Source of the DNA: Drosophila pseudoobscura
Taxonomy: Eukaryota > Arthropoda > Insecta > Diptera > Drosophilidae
Assembly (NCBI RefSeq): GCF_009870125.1
Contig: NC_046683.1
Span: forward strand, 5,084,001 to 5,148,000
DNA length: 64,000 nt
Direction of reading: 5' to 3'
Part shown: positions 47,068 to 56,068 of the stretch, piece after piece
Layout of the letters: every line of letters begins with the position of its first letter
How positions within the stretch are numbered: the first letter of the stretch is position 1
Notes under the pieces: generated by a model
Database searches by the model: none
Told to the model about the DNA's origin: nothing
What the model saw: the letters and a program-made list of their open reading frames with translations, nothing else
Made by a program: the position numbers and the translations under genes

Positions 47068-49216
47068 ATGGCAAAGAAGGGCGGAGTCCAACAGCTTCAG
47101 GCGGACATCAGTACGGACGAGGAGTTTGAGAAATTCCTGCAGCGATCCGGGTTGCTCGGTAAGCCTTGGACTGGGACTTATGTATGATTTATGATGCCTG
47201 TGCCATCGATTCTCTGCAGTGCTCGACATATACTCGGAATGGTGTGGACCCTGTCTGGGAATGGTGGGCAGTCTGCGGAAGATCAAGCTGGAGCTCGGTG
47301 GCGACAACTTACAGCTGGCCATCGTAAGACCTTCCTTCCTTGCCCACACTTGACAAGAACAGACATTCTCATTTGCTCTCGTTTGCTTGAAAAATAGTGC
47401 AAAGCTGGTTCCATCTCCTATCTGGAGAGGTTTAACAAGAAGAGTGAGCCGACCTGGATGTTTGTGACGGTAAGTGAATCTGTCGGCGAGAAGTCTAGTT
47501 CTGGCATCTGGTATCTGGTACTTTATAGAGCGGCAAGGCCATCAATATCATGTTCGGCACAGACGTGCCCAAGCTGGTGGCCATTATCACCAAGATGCTG
47601 CAGTCAACCATTGCCAAGGAGGCCCATCACTGCTACGAGATCACCGAACTACAGCCCATCGAACTGGAGCAGCAGGAGGTGAAGAACAAGGCGCTGCGGC
47701 TGGCCGAGGACATTGAGCTGCAAGAGTGCAAGAGGAAGCGCTTAGAGTACCTGAAGTCAGTCACTGATTGCATAATGCAGAACCTGCCCGATATTGGGAT
47801 AACTGTATTTGGGCCACAAGTCAACCGGGAAATGTTCAAGAAGCTCTCGGAGCCGGCCGATCCTCTGAAGATCCAGTGCAAGGATCGCAAAGTCTTTGCC
47901 ATAACGCCCTCTGACTTCACCACCGTGAACTTTGCAGCTGAGAATCCACTGGCGAGCGACGTCATCGAGCAGTTGTACGACAAGGAGCTGCTGATGTGCT
48001 TCTGGAAGGTGGAGGAGGCTCTTGGCAGTCCGCCCAACGTGCTCCGGCAGTATGCCCATGAGCTGACCAAGGAGACCATAAAGCCGCCGGATGAGTTCAA
48101 CGAGGAGGAGATCACAGTGCCACCCATAATAGTGCCGCTCGAGGTTAAAGTTGAAATCCAAAGAGAAGGTAAGTGCTGAGGTGCTGCTGTTGTGTCGTCA
48201 ACTTATGTGGGACCTTCAACAGTGTCCGAGAAAGAGGCAGAAATAGTATGCGTCGAACAGCACAATGAAGAGAATACGGAAGAAGACGAAGGCGAAGGCG
48301 AAGCCGAGATGGACAACAAAGCAGTAGAGGCTCAGGACGAAGGGAAATCGGAGGATGCTAAAACTTATAAGACCATCCGCATTCCTCCGATTTGGGTGCC
48401 CAGTGACCAGCGCACCCATGCAGCTCTAATTTACACATATTTCCGGGGGCAAACAGCCACTTTCCTACCGCCCGATCCTATCCCGGAGCCACCGCACATT
48501 ATAATGACATTCGACGCCTACAAGAAGAAAGATTTGGACAATATTCTTGAGTCTTGCAGAGAAGACATTCCGCTTTATGGCTTCTTCACCAGCGACAATC
48601 CTCAGACAGCGGTGTTCATAGCCAATTCGGTCGAGAAATACAATGCAAAACCCTACGTACCGTAAGTAAATACATACATATCTCGGTAACTGCCGTATTT
48701 AACTTAAACCGTCGATTTTTGTACACGCACGAAGCACCGATAAGATCGTCCTGAAGGTGAACAAAGTCAATACCCCGACTCTGCCGATGTTAATGGCTTA
48801 CGGTCCGAGTTATGTAAGCACCAACTCGGTCGTTGGCCACAAGGAGGCATGCCAGTTTTTCCCGGACAATTACAAATCAGCATTGCAGGAGGAGGCTGAA
48901 CTACACGCAGTGAAAGCTGAGAAACCAAAGAAACGCAAGAAGGTATCAAATTTGTTGTTTTTCTGTGCCATAAATGATACTAGAACAATTTCACATACAT
49001 GTAAAGAACAAAAAGGGAGATGGCGCAGCGGACAACGAGAAGGAAGACGTTGGTCCCTCAGAAGCCCAACACGAATCAGATGAAGCGGCAAAGACCACGC
49101 CAGAAGAAGGGGCCTCCACGACAAGTAGTGGGGAGGACAGCTGTGAGAGTCGCCCACCCACTGCTGATGGCAACAATTCCTCTGCAGACCGCGGCTCAGG
49201 TGACATATTAAAATGA
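47068..49216 (+). CDS. Thioredoxin-domain protein of the TXNDC3/TXNDC6 (NME8/9) type
   Basis: Seven exons: 47068-47158, 47220-47323, 47398-47469, 47529-48168, 48223-48661, 48735-48942 and 49007-49216, giving 587 residues. Residues 1-105 are a thioredoxin fold with an intact active site EWCGPC; exons 1-4 follow the fold ([20 protein letters not shown]). Then comes a region resembling nucleoside-diphosphate-kinase-like domains ([16 protein letters not shown]) without the usual NxxH nucleotide site. Next are an acidic linker, a second conserved block ([32 protein letters not shown]) and a charged low-complexity tail. Relatives in animals are testis and axonemal proteins, so a sperm-flagellum role is a fair guess. 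The last splice acceptor (GTAAAG|AAC) is weak; a nearer TAG acceptor would give a short tail. The recalled fly neighbour is CG14221. Confidence 0.82.
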
Positions 49217-49359
49217 GGGAAATGCTCCTCAGTTTCTAATTGTATTAATTATTGTCAAAGAAGTAATATTTAATAAACTGTTAACTGTCCAATTATTGCA
49301 TACGATGATTATTATACGATTTATGATTCTCATCTCTATATGTGCACATACTATCGGTA

Positions 49360-49367
49360 TATCGATA
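49360..49367 (+). promoter_or_regulatory. Tim9b: DRE upstream of Tim9b
   Basis: TATCGATA within a longer palindromic CGGTATATCGATATACCG (49355-49372), 127 bases before the Tim9b start codon. Confidence 0.6.
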
Positions 49368-49493
49368 TACCGATGTCACAGTTTGTAGACTGACAACATT
49401 CAACCAGCTGTTTTCCCAATCGCAGGGACTTACAAATTTTAATTGTATATTTCTGTATTAAAACCGAACTTTTTTGTTGATCTTGGCTTAGCG

Positions 49494-49975
49494 ATGGATC
49501 CCAACTTGCGTAATGTAAGTACTGTTCACTAATATAATGTGCGGTAAACTACACACTCGCTTGCAGATGAAAGACTTTCTTACATTATACAACAAAGTGA
49601 CCGAGATGTGTTTTAACCGATGCGTCGATAACTTTAATCAGCGTGAGTTGGGCGGCGAGGAGGTGAGTAAAAATGTCCGCTTGTTAATTCGCAGTCCACA
49701 CCTTATGGTATTCTTCCAATCAGGACACTTGCGTGGACAGATGCGTCACCAAGTTCGCTCGCTTTAACCAAAATATTATGAAAGTCTACGTGGATGCTCA
49801 AACCAAAATAAATACAAGGCGCATGCAGGAAGTTGAGGAGAATGCCCGAAAGTTAGAGCAACAGCAAAAGGAAGACCGTCAAAAGGAGGAGCAAACTCAG
49901 AAGGAGGCCTCAGCCGCCGGCCCTTCTGTGCTGACGCCAATTCCTCCAAACGCCCCGGGAAATCTACCCATGTAG
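49494..49975 (+). CDS. Tim9b: Small Tim chaperone Tim9b (TIMM10B type)
   Basis: Intermembrane-space chaperone associated with the TIM22 carrier-import complex. Three exons: 49494-49514, 49567-49662 and 49724-49975, giving 122 residues. The twin CX3C motifs CFNRC and CVDRC are intact and 20 or so residues apart. A charged coiled coil and a Pro-rich C-terminus longer than in Tim9/Tim10 fit TIMM10B. The stop is followed after 127 bases by the Pstk start, with no AATAAA between. Confidence 0.92.
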
Positions 49976-50102
49976 CACCAGACCGACTCCGGAGTGGTAT
50001 GCCAAGCTGCAGCTGTTCCTTGTACGAAATAGTTAAACAAACCAAAACATACACGTAGAAACCAACACTCAAATACACACAATACCGCCAAAGCAACACA
50101 CG

Positions 50103-50945
50103 ATGCCGCCGAAAATTTGTCTGCTTGCGCTCATTGGTCTGCCAGGAGCGGGCAAGTCGTCGCTCAGTAACTGGCTCCTAAGTAAGCAGCAGGATGCTCT
50201 GCATGAATGTCAAATTGTTCACCTATGCTATGACGACTACATCAATACTGAATTGGCCTATAGGGAGCAGCGAATAATTCTTATACAAATTTTAGAAAAA
50301 CTAATAGCTTACATCCAAGGGGCAGCCGACTGGCCACCAGAAGTTCGCCGACCGACCAACAATAGCAGAAGCTGTGATTACCTCATCTTGTGCGACGACA
50401 ACTTTTACTACCGCAGCATGCGCTATAAGCTCTATCAACTGTGCCGCACCTACGGCTGCATCTATTCGCAGATTTACATTGCGACCCCGTTGGCTAGCTG
50501 CCTTCAGGCGAACTCAACGCGGGGAGCAGACTGCCTGCCCGAGCTAGTTTTACGTAAAATGAACGACCGCCTAGAGCCACCAGGTCTTGAGGCCTGGGAG
50601 TGCAGCAGCCTAAGACTTCAAAATTCAGACACTGAATCCGTGTCACAGTTGATTCTTACATTCATCCTTTCTTTATTCCATTTACCCACGGCGCTGACCC
50701 CTCTAGTCCCTTCGCCCACGCAAACTCAGATGCAGTCCCCAGCACATTGCTTGGATTTGGCCTTGCGGGCAAGCATAAAGGTGCAGCTACAGACTCTGGT
50801 CGATGCAAAAGCTAAGAAATTGACAAGTATGAAACTAAATGAGAAACGAAAAGAGATATTAGTACAATTTCGGGCTAAAATGAGCGACAAGCAGACTGAT
50901 CAAGATAGTGTTGATTTGAATTACTATGTAAATCTTATGAAATAG
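50103..50945 (+). CDS. Pstk: L-seryl-tRNA(Sec) kinase
   Basis: Phosphorylates seryl-tRNA(Sec), the step before SepSecS in selenocysteine synthesis. Single exon, 280 residues. P-loop GLPGAGKSS at residues 12-20, YDDYI, and the LILCDDNFYYRSMRYKLYQL segment (Asp pair and RSMR) are family features. Also seen are LVLRKMNDRLEPP and a basic C-terminal region. An intact gene suggests that the species keeps the selenocysteine pathway. No promoter motif is visible in the short gap after Tim9b, so it may be the second cistron of a Tim9b transcript. AATAAA at 50986. Confidence 0.9.
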   Translation: MPPKICLLALIGLPGAGKSSLSNWLLSKQQDALHECQIVHLCYDDYINTELAYREQRIILIQILEKLIAYIQGAADWPPEVRRPTNNSRSCDYLILCDDNFYYRSMRYKLYQLCRTYGCIYSQIYIATPLASCLQANSTRGADCLPELVLRKMNDRLEPPGLEAWECSSLRLQNSDTESVSQLILTFILSLFHLPTALTPLVPSPTQTQMQSPAHCLDLALRASIKVQLQTLVDAKAKKLTSMKLNEKRKEILVQFRAKMSDKQTDQDSVDLNYYVNLMK

Positions 50946-51122
50946 ACTAAGATACACTAATTTTGGTTTAACGGCACATGATAGAAATAAATGTTCTTTT
51001 TGTACTAGTACTTCTGCATTTACGTCTATGCGGGACACACAAAGTATATATTAAAACTATACATTTATTTATCCAAAAAATAAATTTACATTCTAGCGTG
51101 GGGTTTCCTATACATTTGCGAC
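50946..51122. other. Convergent 3' UTRs of Pstk and CCDC86
   Basis: Plus-strand AATAAA at 50986 and minus-strand AATAAA (TTTATT at 51064-51069) face each other. Confidence 0.7.
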
Positions 51123-51624
51123 TTAGACCACCTTCACTTGGCTGATGTCGCGCTTCTCAATCATACGCATCTGCTTCTTCTTCATGCGCTTGATCTTTGA
51201 GGGATTCTTGATGACTTGGACGATCTCTGAACGACGTTCGTTGGCCAAACGACGCTCTGCGTTTTCCACGCGGCGCTGGTGACGCTGAACGGCCGCTTCC
51301 TTACGTTGACTCTTAATTTCCTTTGATTTTTCCTTGATGTAGCGCAATTCATCACGCAGGGCTACCTTCTTTTCAAACGACAGACGGTTCACGGTCTTCT
51401 TGATTGTGCTGAATCTAAACAAAACATTAAAAATCAATCAATCTGATCACATTACATCGCAGCAAGACTCCTTACTTTTGTTTCGGAGTTTTCCAGGGCC
51501 GTTTGGATTTAGGTTGACCGCGCGGCACATTCACCGGCAGCTTTGATTTCTTAGAACTCGCTTTTTTCTGTGATGTGGTTTCTACGCTTGCAGCGTCCAT
51601 GGTCTCGGCTTCAGGTTTGCTCAT
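51123..51624 (-). CDS. CCDC86/Cgr1-type nucleolar protein
   Basis: Two exons (51476-51624, 51123-51414) give 146 residues. A Lys/Ser-rich start is followed by the core VPRGQPKSKRPWKTPKQKFS, then a long basic coiled coil (KKVALRDELRYIKEKSKEIK, RRVENAERRLANERR), ending in KMKKKQMRMIEKRDISQ-like sequence. This is the Cgr1 domain of proteins needed for rRNA processing and 60S assembly. The start codon is the only ATG in frame before the leader ends. The promoter side faces the Tc1-derived gene, 437 bases away, with DRE and motif 1 between them. Confidence 0.88.
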
Positions 51625-51693
51625 AGCTAAAACTTAACTTTTTTGTCCAAAACGCGATCTAAACAATGCACAAGAGTGCACGTGTTGGTTAGT

Positions 51694-51774
51694 TATCGAT
51701 ATATCGATGGCACTAAACATATGTTCTGTTCCAATATGTAATCGGCAGTCACAGTGCAGCACTTGGTCACACTA
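51694..51774. promoter_or_regulatory. DRE and motif 1 in a shared divergent promoter
   Basis: TATCGATA at 51694-51701 (with TATCGATG overlapping to about 51708) and TTGGTCACACTA at 51763-51774, a full match to fly core promoter motif 1 (the M1BP site). They lie between CCDC86 (minus) and the Tc1-derived gene (plus). Confidence 0.65.
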
Positions 51775-51985
51775 TCAGAAGAGCGCCGCTTCAATCAATA
51801 TTTCGTTGATCAAACACACCATTATACTTTGGAGACTACAGTTAGTTTCTGTCAGAAGAACACGATCAATAAATTAAACCTTTTAATTTTGTATGCAGAA
51901 AAACATACAAATTGAAGAACCTTTTCGGTAAACAACTACATGCGTTGCTATTCAACAGTTGTCCCGCCACTTCCACAAAACAGCG

Positions 51986-52058
51986 GTAAATTCTTTATAT
52001 ACATATGATCTTGTTGGTTTTTTCGTTGTTTTCACACAATTTATTTTGATCTGAACAG
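51986..52058 (+). other. Inferred 5' UTR intron of the Tc1-derived gene
   Basis: GCG|GTAAAT donor at 51986 and TTTTGATCTGAACAG acceptor ending at 52058, three bases before the start codon. 73 bases is a normal fly intron size. Prediction only. Confidence 0.45.
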
Positions 52059-52061
52059 ATA

Positions 52062-53123
52062 ATGGGTCCGCGCTCAACAATAGATAAACGCATTTTGGTC
52101 ATAACATGTTATCAAAATGGCTACTCATATGGCCAGATCGGAGATATGGTTAATATGGCGAGATCGTCAGTGCAAGCAATTGTTACGCGTTTCGTCCGAG
52201 AGAACCGGGTGTGCTATAAGTCCAGGAAGGCACCGAATAAAATTTTTACGGAACACGAAGAAACAATGATCGTTTTAAAATATCAAAACGAATCCATTTC
52301 ATTGAAAGATCTACTTGAATATGTGAAAAACAAATTTAACAAAACGTGTAGTTTGAAAACAATTCATCGAGTGCTCCAAGCTGCACCTCTCGCAGGTGAT
52401 AACCTGCCGTTATCCACTGATGAGAATAATGATAATAACAAGGACTTCTCAACCATAGAAAATAACAATAATAACGAGGTCGGTTCAACCATAGAAAATA
52501 ACAATAATAGCGAGGTCGGTTCAATCATAGAAAATATACCGAGCCGGCTGTCGTTTGCTAATGATCATTTGTCAAAAAGCTCGGACTTTTGGGACTCTGT
52601 AATATTTACAGGCGTAGCTTCGTTTAGTCCAATGTACTCAAAAATCGGACTTAAGGAACACCATGAGATGAAAAGGAAATATAAAGGTGGAAAACTCGTC
52701 GTTTGGGGCTGTATTTCCGCGGCCGGGGTAGGAAACTTGGTGTTTGTTGATCGAGAAATGACCAAACAGAAGCATCTTTCAATACTGAAAGAAAATGTTA
52801 TCCAGCATGCCCAGCAATTTGGTATAAGGAAATTTCACTACTACCAAAATAATAATATCGATCATGACGCAGATATTCAGTACTGGACTATTTGGAAGTG
52901 TCCACACGTTATGAAACCACCTTCCTATGACTTGGACATCAATATAGTTGACAATTTATGGGAAATTTTGGATCAAAACATTATTTTCCATTCGATAATC
53001 GATGAAAATGACTTAAAAGCAGCACTGACTCAGGAATGGAAAAAAATAACACCCGAAATGGCGCAAAACTTGGTTAGGACCTTACCTAACAGACTTCAAT
53101 ACATAGTCGATAAGGCGCTATAG
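52062..53123 (+). CDS. Domesticated Tc1-like transposase (host gene candidate)
   Basis: Uninterrupted 353-residue frame. Residues 1-110 are the bipartite helix-turn-helix DNA-binding part of Tc1 transposases (GYSYGQIGDMVNMARSSVQ, then SLKDLLEYVKNKF, SLKTIHRVLQ). The DDE core is recognisable from FANDHLSKSSDFWDSVIF through KLVVWGCISAAGVGNLVFVD to VDNLWEILDQN. Every catalytic position is changed: the SDE of block 1 reads TGV (Asp to Gly, residue 184), QDNDPKH reads QNNNIDH (Asp to Asn, 263), and PIENLW reads IVDNLW (Glu to Asp, 297). An Asn-rich 36-base repeat interrupts the linker at about residues 128-158. Cutting activity is therefore unlikely, while DNA binding may persist. No terminal inverted repeats were found nearby. 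It has a likely 5' UTR intron and a host-type promoter region. AT-rich codons differ from its neighbours. A recent dead insertion is less likely, because no stop or frameshift is present. Confidence 0.85.
   Translation: MGPRSTIDKRILVITCYQNGYSYGQIGDMVNMARSSVQAIVTRFVRENRVCYKSRKAPNKIFTEHEETMIVLKYQNESISLKDLLEYVKNKFNKTCSLKTIHRVLQAAPLAGDNLPLSTDENNDNNKDFSTIENNNNNEVGSTIENNNNSEVGSIIENIPSRLSFANDHLSKSSDFWDSVIFTGVASFSPMYSKIGLKEHHEMKRKYKGGKLVVWGCISAAGVGNLVFVDREMTKQKHLSILKENVIQHAQQFGIRKFHYYQNNNIDHDADIQYWTIWKCPHVMKPPSYDLDINIVDNLWEILDQNIIFHSIIDENDLKAALTQEWKKITPEMAQNLVRTLPNRLQYIVDKAL
52449..52536. repeat. 36-base in-frame tandem repeat x2.4
   Basis: Units start at 52449, 52485 and 52521 (partial) and encode STIENNNNNEVG-like peptides in the Tc1-derived protein. 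The second unit differs from the first by one base. Confidence 0.9.
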
Positions 53124-53180
53124 CCGATCCCTGGTGGAACATTCAACAATTTTCAATATCATTTCGTTTACATACATACC

Positions 53181-53350
53181 ATTCCTTAAGATAAGGCTTT
53201 AGACTTTAGTAACAGTACACACTATTTTTAAGAAACTAAAGCACTGCGACCTTTGAAATGTTCCTTAAGAACGTACTTCGATTAGACTTTAGACTTTAGT
53301 AACAGTACACACTTTAATTTAAGAATCTAAAGCACTGCGACCTTTTCTTT
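53181..53350. repeat. Tandem duplication of about 80-90 bases
   Basis: AGACTTTAGTAACAGTACACACT followed by CTAAAGCACTGCGACCTTT occurs at 53201-53255 and again at 53291-53345, each preceded by TTCCTTAAGA. It lies just downstream of the Tc1-derived gene, probably in its 3' UTR. Confidence 0.85.
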
Positions 53351-54079
53351 TTTTACAGACGTATGACGTATGATCTCTTAAATTTGAAGATTTTTGTTTT
53401 TGTTTTTTACTTATTAATTACCTAGTATTAACGATTGTTGAACTGATCAAATATATGAAGTCTATTTTTCTTTAATTTCAAAAAATATTTCGCTTTATTT
53501 CTGCGTGTTGGAAGATAAGGGCTATGGAGAGGGAGGGAAAAATACATATGTACATGAATAAATTCTTGAGAAAGAGCCAAAAACAAAGTCGATCCTGCTG
53601 TGTCCGTCCCTACGGGCCGCCAGTTATGCATGCATGCATCTATCTAATATATATAATAGTTTTGGGTAGCCCAAACACTCCCCAGTATGGCTATAAATAA
53701 ACATTTGTATACTGCAATTCAAGTTTGTGCCGTATCAAAATAATATTTTGATATACATATTTTATTTTGTATCGGGTGAAAAATTCTAAAATGAAAAAAA
53801 TGGCGCCTTCTTTATTTATGGGGACTATGGCACCCGCCCATAAAGCTTCCAGCAGAAAGCGTAAGGTGTGTTGCCTCTTATTTCGTGGGGACAATGCTTC
53901 CGGGGTTTATGCATAGTTCAAAAAGAAAATAACAAAAATTTTGCTTCACTATACAATTTACCAACGCGTTAGGGTTCGAATAACCCCAGCAGATAGCTGC
54001 AATCCAGCGACTCGGTTGCATCTTTGGCATAATTTACACATTTATATACATTTAGAAGGAGTGGGGTATGGCAGCGACG
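53351..54079. other. Spacer downstream of the Tc1-derived gene
   Basis: AT-rich, with a GCATGCATGCATC run at about 53627 and then the 3' UTR of the minus-strand carrier. GGTTCGAATAACC at about 53972 resembles a tRNA B box, but no tRNA fold surrounds it. No gene. Confidence 0.55.
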
Positions 54080-55607
54080 CTAGTTGAACTTGTCGCACTT
54101 CCCGGGGGCCGAGTCCGAGCCATGGGCGGCTGACGTTGTCCTCCGATTGTGTGGTATCGCGAGAAGCGCCTCATTGTGTTGGTCGACGTTGTAGTGGTAG
54201 AAGAAGGACTTGCCGTACTCGAAGGATGAAATCATGATTGCGCAGGCGGGCGCCACCTTGAAGAGACGCGGTCCAAGTCCAGCGAAAATGCCGCGTACAC
54301 CGCCCAGGCGATAAATGCTAGACAGGCGAGCCATCACCGACTTTGTGGCCACGCTTTTGGGTGGATTATCTGCCGTAATGCAAACCGAACCATTGTCAAT
54401 GCGTGTGGAACTTGTTGCAGCGCCCGAGATAGCAATAGGTTTACCTGAGAATATAAACTTCTCGCCAAACTCGATTTGTTCGTGGGTTTTGATCACATCA
54501 AACGGAGTGGTAACCATGGCAGCGACCTAAAATGTTTAACGTTCGATTAATTATCACTAATTCGAAGCTCCATACTCCATACTTTGTTGCCACAAAGTAT
54601 GATTACATACCGATCCCGATATTGCCCCCGCTGTGAAGCTGAAGCCAAACGTTGGTTCGACCACATTAAAGATGCTTTTAAGGTACTCATAGCAGGTCCA
54701 GTAGATGCCCGAAAATGGGACGTCCCGTAGTATTGTCGGCGGCAGTCCACGCCACAGCCCAAGAAGTCCCTGCGACTGTACAACCTGGCGGATAGTGCCA
54801 AACATTTCGGCGTGCGTCATCTTCTGAGACTGCATTTTGGTGCGTATCAATTCTACAGGACTGACGCAGGTCACGGCCAGAATGCGAGCTGTCACGCCAG
54901 CCAGCAAGGGAACAAGCATTGGAATGTCACGGACATCGGATGAGTCTTGAACTGGGTCCAGGTTCAGCAAGTATTTGTAATGGATGTCGGTAAAGCGAGC
55001 TTTCAACTGTTCGTAGGCCACAAAGTAGATGATGGTCGAGGGCAAGGCCGAGATGAGCGTAGGACTGAGTCCAGACCATAGCGAACCAATACCCTCTGCG
55101 CGACTTATCTTAATGAACGCGTCCTGCAAAATCACAGCAAACTTGTTTATACTGCACAGACTAGACTGTCCTGTCCTTTCCTGTCCTGTCTATTGTATAC
55201 TTACAATGGTGCCAGAAAAGTGCGGAGCAGGCTTGGACAGTGTCGGGCTTGGCGTGCCAGGACCGCATGGACAGATGTGATCCATGAGGCCGTTGCAATA
55301 TAGGAAGCATTTATTCGAAAGCAGGGCCGACTGTTGAGCCTGCAAGCGTGTCTTGATCACATCCAAGGGCGTCACTGCAATAAATAATATCATGAATACC
55401 AAAAGCTCAACAGTTTCTGGAACATTACACAAACTTACTAAAGCAGGCGGTGACCATGGCGCCAGTGCAGGCCGATGCTACTTGCTGAAGGGGTCGTATG
55501 CGAAATCTGGGATCCGTCATTTTGGCCTTCGAATGGGTTTGCGCCGGTAGCACTCCACATAAGCCTGCCGCGGACGCAAAAACCCCACTCGATTCCCTCA
55601 TGGGCAT
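54080..55607 (-). CDS. SLC25A39/40-type mitochondrial carrier (left paralogue)
   Basis: Inner-membrane carrier of the SLC25A39/40 group, whose human members import glutathione. Exons 55439-55607, 55205-55374, 54611-55123 and 54080-54526 give 432 residues. The three carrier signatures are intact: TPLDVIKTR, SPVELIRTK, TPFDVIKTH. A cysteine-bearing matrix loop after the first signature (CFLYCNGLMDHICPCG) is like the iron-sulfur-sensing loop described for SLC25A39. The last loop carries a Ser/Thr-rich insertion (about 40 residues) and the C-terminus is longer than in the right paralogue. The fly genes recalled are Shawn and Tyler (CG14209/CG14208), adjacent on the X; which is which is not decided here. 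Confidence 0.9.
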
Positions 55608-56068
55608 GGTTTTTATTGTACGCGAGTCAATGAGTTCTGTTCTTCTGTAAGCTGATTATATGTGAAGTTGTGTGTTTGCGCACGTTGTCGCGTTGCTATT
55701 GTCATCTAATGTACAAAACCGGCAATCAGGCAAGCCTCTTAATCATTGTGAAATAGCTTCCAGGTCCAAAATAAAATATCTTGTCCAACCGATTTGATTC
55801 ATTTCGATTCCGCACATTCCCATGGTGATGATGCCGAACAGCTGTTGCCATGTGACCGGACTATCGATTGGCACAATCGATACTATTTTTCCTTTTTTAA
55901 AAAAGCTTGGGTACGTTTTTAACTGATAAAACATTGCCGCCGGGACAACTTTGGTATAATTGATCCTACTTTTGTATGAAACTTCACCTAAAAACCTTCA
56001 AGCTACGCTTGAGCCTCACCATTCGACATAAGAACGCTAACGTCTAGACGCCTGAGGCACCTTCCAGT
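55608..56068. other. Spacer between the two carriers
   Basis: Promoter side of the left carrier (TATCGATT at about 55862 and ATCGATAC at about 55876) and 3' UTR of the right carrier. No gene. Confidence 0.5.

Noticed and set aside
53953-53990. B-box-like GGTTCGAATAACC
   Set aside because: No A box or cloverleaf around it.
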